This document shows positions 6,210 to 7,297 of a stretch of 7,297 nucleotides of DNA, in pieces. Both the position numbers and the translations under genes were made by a program. Within the stretch, counting starts at the first letter, position 1; each line of letters opens with the position of its first letter. This DNA is from Atribacterota bacterium (GTDB lineage: Bacteria; Atribacterota; Phoenicimicrobiia; Phoenicimicrobiales; Phoenicimicrobiaceae), in contig JAUVOA010000072.1 of assembly GCA_030599445.1 (NCBI GenBank), forward strand, positions 1 to 7,297, written 5' to 3'. The notes under the pieces were generated by a model. The model worked only from the letters and a program-made list of their open reading frames with translations. It did not search any database and had not been told where the DNA came from.

Positions 6210-6219
6210 TAAGTTTTTC

Positions 6220-6249
6220 TTGACCAACAAGACAGAGAGATGTTATTCT
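6220..6249 (+). promoter_or_regulatory. Possible promoter for tRNA-Ser
   Basis: TTGACC (6220-6225, 5 of 6) and TATTCT (6244-6249, 4 of 6) with an 18-bp spacer. Predicted start is near 6256, about 20 nt before the tRNA. It could allow tRNA-Ser expression independent of serS, but the -10 match is modest. Confidence 0.4.
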
Positions 6250-6275
6250 TTATAAGTAAAAAATAGATAATTACA

Positions 6276-6363
<88 letters not shown>

Positions 6364-6378
6364 AATTTTATAATCATT

Positions 6379-6404
6379 GTAGCAACACGATGCGCCGTGC
6401 CGTA
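6379..6404. repeat. Decayed palindromic element after tRNA-Ser
   Basis: GTAG...CACG-ATGCGC-CGTG...GTA forms a short imperfect palindrome 15 nt past the tRNA. The GTAG edge and GC-rich core recall the 91-bp elements elsewhere in the window, but the sequence is different and degraded. It is not followed by a T run, so it is not a clear terminator. Confidence 0.3.
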
Positions 6405-6530
6405 AAAAAATTATTAAAAATTATTAGTTAGTGTAAACTTTAGCGGGGTACCCTAAGAAAGAAAAGAATAGTTATTGCTTTTGTCTTCCAATCTTTTATT
6501 GTTCTTTTTCTTTACGCGATACTCGATACG

Positions 6531-6559
6531 CAATACGCGATACGAATATAAATTTGACA
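6531..6559 (+). repeat. Repeat word abutting a promoter -35 (second copy)
   Basis: CAATACGCGATACGAATA followed by TAAATTTGACA matches 1633-1660, where the same word is followed by AAACTTGACA. The two differ by one indel and one substitution. Both copies run directly into the -35 TTGACA of a strong promoter. Confidence 0.7.
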
Positions 6560-6581
6560 TTAATCTAAAATATGATATAAT
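6554..6581 (+). promoter_or_regulatory. Consensus promoter of a small RNA
   Basis: TTGACA (6554-6559) and TATAAT (6576-6581) are both perfect hexamers, with a 16-bp spacer. Predicted start is near 6588. No plus-strand ORF with an RBS follows before the strong terminator at 6652-6686, so the expected product is a short non-coding RNA. Confidence 0.7.
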
Positions 6582-6634
6582 TTTCTTCGTTTGAAAGCTA
6601 TTAAATACAAAACCATTATAAATAGCTTTTTCAT
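6560..6634 (-). CDS. Small hydrophobic 24-aa ORF, possible type I toxin
   Basis: The minus-strand ORF starts at the ATG ending at 6634. The RBS GGAGGT (complement of 6641-6646) is ideally spaced, leaving TATTAAA between GGAGG and ATG. The product begins MKKLFIMVLYLIAF, a single hydrophobic segment, and continues FKRRKLYHILD, a strongly basic tail ending at TAA (6560-6562). Size, one membrane helix and a cationic C-terminus match the general build of type I toxins. No specific family is recognised. A GC-rich hairpin (6652-6682) lies just upstream of the RBS in its 5' leader. The plus-strand RNA at 6588-6686 overlaps its RBS and start. It could instead be the surviving start of a lost secreted-protein gene, or chance. 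Confidence 0.4.
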   Translation of the reverse strand: MKKLFIMVLYLIAFKRRKLYHILD

Positions 6635-6686
6635 TTTAATACCTCCAATATAAACTCGCCTTGCATAAAGTAAGGCGAGTTTTTTT
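6588..6686 (+). ncRNA. Predicted ~100-nt small RNA, antisense to a small ORF
   Basis: It is bounded by a consensus promoter and a strong intrinsic terminator. A first hairpin, AAAGCTATT/AATAGCTTT (6594-6602 and 6621-6629), is followed by TTTTT. An open, C/U-containing stretch then holds ACCTCC (6641-6646), before the terminal hairpin. ACCTCC is the exact complement of the ribosome binding site of the minus-strand ORF at 6560-6634. The RNA also covers that ORF's start codon and first 15 or so codons. It fits a cis-antisense antitoxin RNA. A trans-acting RNA that targets GGAGG sites is the alternative. Its expression is inferred only. Confidence 0.45.
6652..6686 (+). terminator. Strong intrinsic terminator
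   Basis: AAACTCGCCTT (6652-6662) pairs perfectly with AAGGCGAGTTT (6672-6682) around a 9-nt loop, and T residues run from 6680 to 6686. On the minus strand the tail is TTTATATT, a much weaker terminator signal, so read-through toward the minus-strand ORF at 6560-6634 is possible. Confidence 0.85.
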
Positions 6687-6759
6687 ATATATCTTATCCC
6701 TTTTGTTACCCTAATTTCTATCTTAATCCTATATCACAAATTACACGTTACATATTTAG

Positions 6760-6788
6760 TTGACCGGCAGATTAATAGACTGTAATAT
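6760..6788 (+). promoter_or_regulatory. Possible promoter of a second short transcript
   Basis: TTGACC (6760-6765, 5 of 6) and TAATAT (6783-6788, 4 of 6) with a 17-bp spacer. A terminator follows at 6955, which would give an RNA of about 180 nt. No coding region with an RBS lies between. Confidence 0.3.
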
Positions 6789-6954
6789 TCTTGCAACTTT
6801 TTCACTCAAAAAGCAGGATTTCCCACATTTTTTGTCGAATTCTTAATAAGTATTAAAAGTAACTAAAAAAAATCAATTTTTTCATTATAAGCGATGGTTT
6901 GTGCTAGTTTAGTATTGGCATGAGCCTCAATTTTCGAAAAATCGGCAATTTATT

Positions 6955-6977
6955 ACCCCATTTTTGGGGTGTTTTTA
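6955..6977 (+). terminator. Intrinsic terminator
   Basis: ACCCCA (6955-6960) and TGGGGT (6965-6970) form a compact stem with a TTTT loop, followed by GTTTTTATTT. It is on the plus strand, with no gene upstream other than the putative short transcript from about 6795. Confidence 0.65.
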
Positions 6978-7077
6978 TTTCTGCTGCAAAAATAGTGGAA
7001 AAAACAACGATTAGCTCATTGAATAGGTCTCGTAAGGGAACTATAAATAAGAAATAGAGAGCCATAGTTAAAGGTTC

Positions 7078-7297
7078 ATGAGGTCTCGTATTAAAGAGGA
7101 GTTATTTGCCGTATTGACTCCGGAAGAGCAATCAAAATTTGATCTTGATATGGCACTTAAGCGGATAAATAATGCGATGTGTAGAGAACCGAGGGTCGGT
7201 TTCGCGAAAATCCGGCCCTCTATCGCTCCTGGCAACCAATTTCATAAGATCATTTTCCCAATTTGCGGGCCAGTTCAGTCAGCTCAGGGTGAACTAC
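7078..7297 (+). pseudogene. Fragment resembling a Spy/CpxP-like C-terminus, open at window edge
   Basis: The reading frame starts at the ATG at 7078 and stays open for 73 codons to the edge. The first part reads MRSRIKEELFAVLTPEEQ, then SKFDLDMALKRINNAM. 'ELFAVLTPEEQSKF' matches the LTxxQ pattern near the C-terminus of periplasmic Spy/CpxP-like chaperones, but it has no signal peptide or preceding domain here. From about codon 36 (near 7180) composition shifts to more GC-rich sequence, and the translation (EPRVGFAKIRPSIAPGNQ) loses family resemblance. A strong hairpin lies at 7191-7220. Upstream there is only AAAGG with very short spacing to the ATG. The best reading is a truncated gene piece joined to foreign sequence, possibly the end of an insertion sequence. 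An intact unknown gene running past the edge cannot be excluded. Confidence 0.3.

Larger units (their letters stand above)
6687..7077. other. Gene-free AT-rich stretch
   Basis: No ORF with a credible ribosome binding site is seen on either strand. The contents are a possible promoter at 6760-6788, a small hairpin CTTTTT/AAAAAG near 6800, a TGTCGAA heptamer (6833-6839), the TTTTCGAAAA palindrome near 6930, a terminator at 6955-6977, and a direct repeat of AGGTCTCGTA at 7025-7034 whose second copy is at 7081-7090. Confidence 0.5.

Noticed and set aside
6833..6839. TGTCGAA, a perfect Spo0A box heptamer
   Set aside because: A 7-mer occurs often by chance. There is no sporulation gene or second box nearby, and the ability of this organism to sporulate is unknown.
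6920..7057. Plus-strand ORF of 45 codons beginning MSLNFRKIG
   Set aside because: It has no ribosome binding site and runs through the intrinsic terminator at 6955-6977. No family is recognised.

Overview
The window comes from a low-G+C, AT-rich bacterium. A T-box tRNA-sensing leader, strong AGGAGG-type ribosome binding sites, near-consensus sigma-70/A promoters and U-tailed hairpin terminators all point to a Bacillota-like anaerobe or an uncultured lineage with similar gene expression, such as Atribacterota. The sequence alone does not settle the phylum. Intergenic regions are long and full of short degenerate repeat words and palindromic elements.

Layout: 1-212 (minus) is the start of an RND/MMPL-type membrane exporter. 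Its promoter is perfect consensus and carries a TetR-type palindrome in the spacer. 390-1292 (plus, divergent) encodes a SAM hydroxide adenosyltransferase (SAM hydrolase, DUF62) with an N-terminal export signal. 1382-1472 and 2710-2800 are two 91-bp, nearly identical, oppositely oriented repeats, each folding into three hairpins. Between them lie a promoter, a complete T-box leader read as serine-specific (1715-1957) and the archease gene (2200-2625). rtcB (2923-4380), a four-helix-bundle protein gene (4481-4840), serS (4938-6209) and a class II tRNA-Ser(UGA) gene (6276-6363) follow on the same strand.

Working together: archease activates the RNA ligase RtcB, while serS and tRNA-Ser supply Ser-tRNA. 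The T-box has a UCC specifier (by alignment) and a discriminator-pairing C that matches G73 of tRNA-Ser, so it fits serS. However, serS starts about 3 kb downstream, with the RNA-repair pair in between. Either the whole block is one serine-responsive operon, or insertions have moved the leader away from its original target.

The right end (6364-7297) has no confident gene. It holds a compact locus that looks like a type I toxin-antitoxin pair: a 24-codon hydrophobic minus-strand ORF with an excellent RBS, overlapped by a plus-strand RNA with its own promoter and terminator. It also holds a second possible short transcription unit, and a fragment resembling the C-terminus of Spy/CpxP-like proteins that runs into more GC-rich sequence at the window edge.
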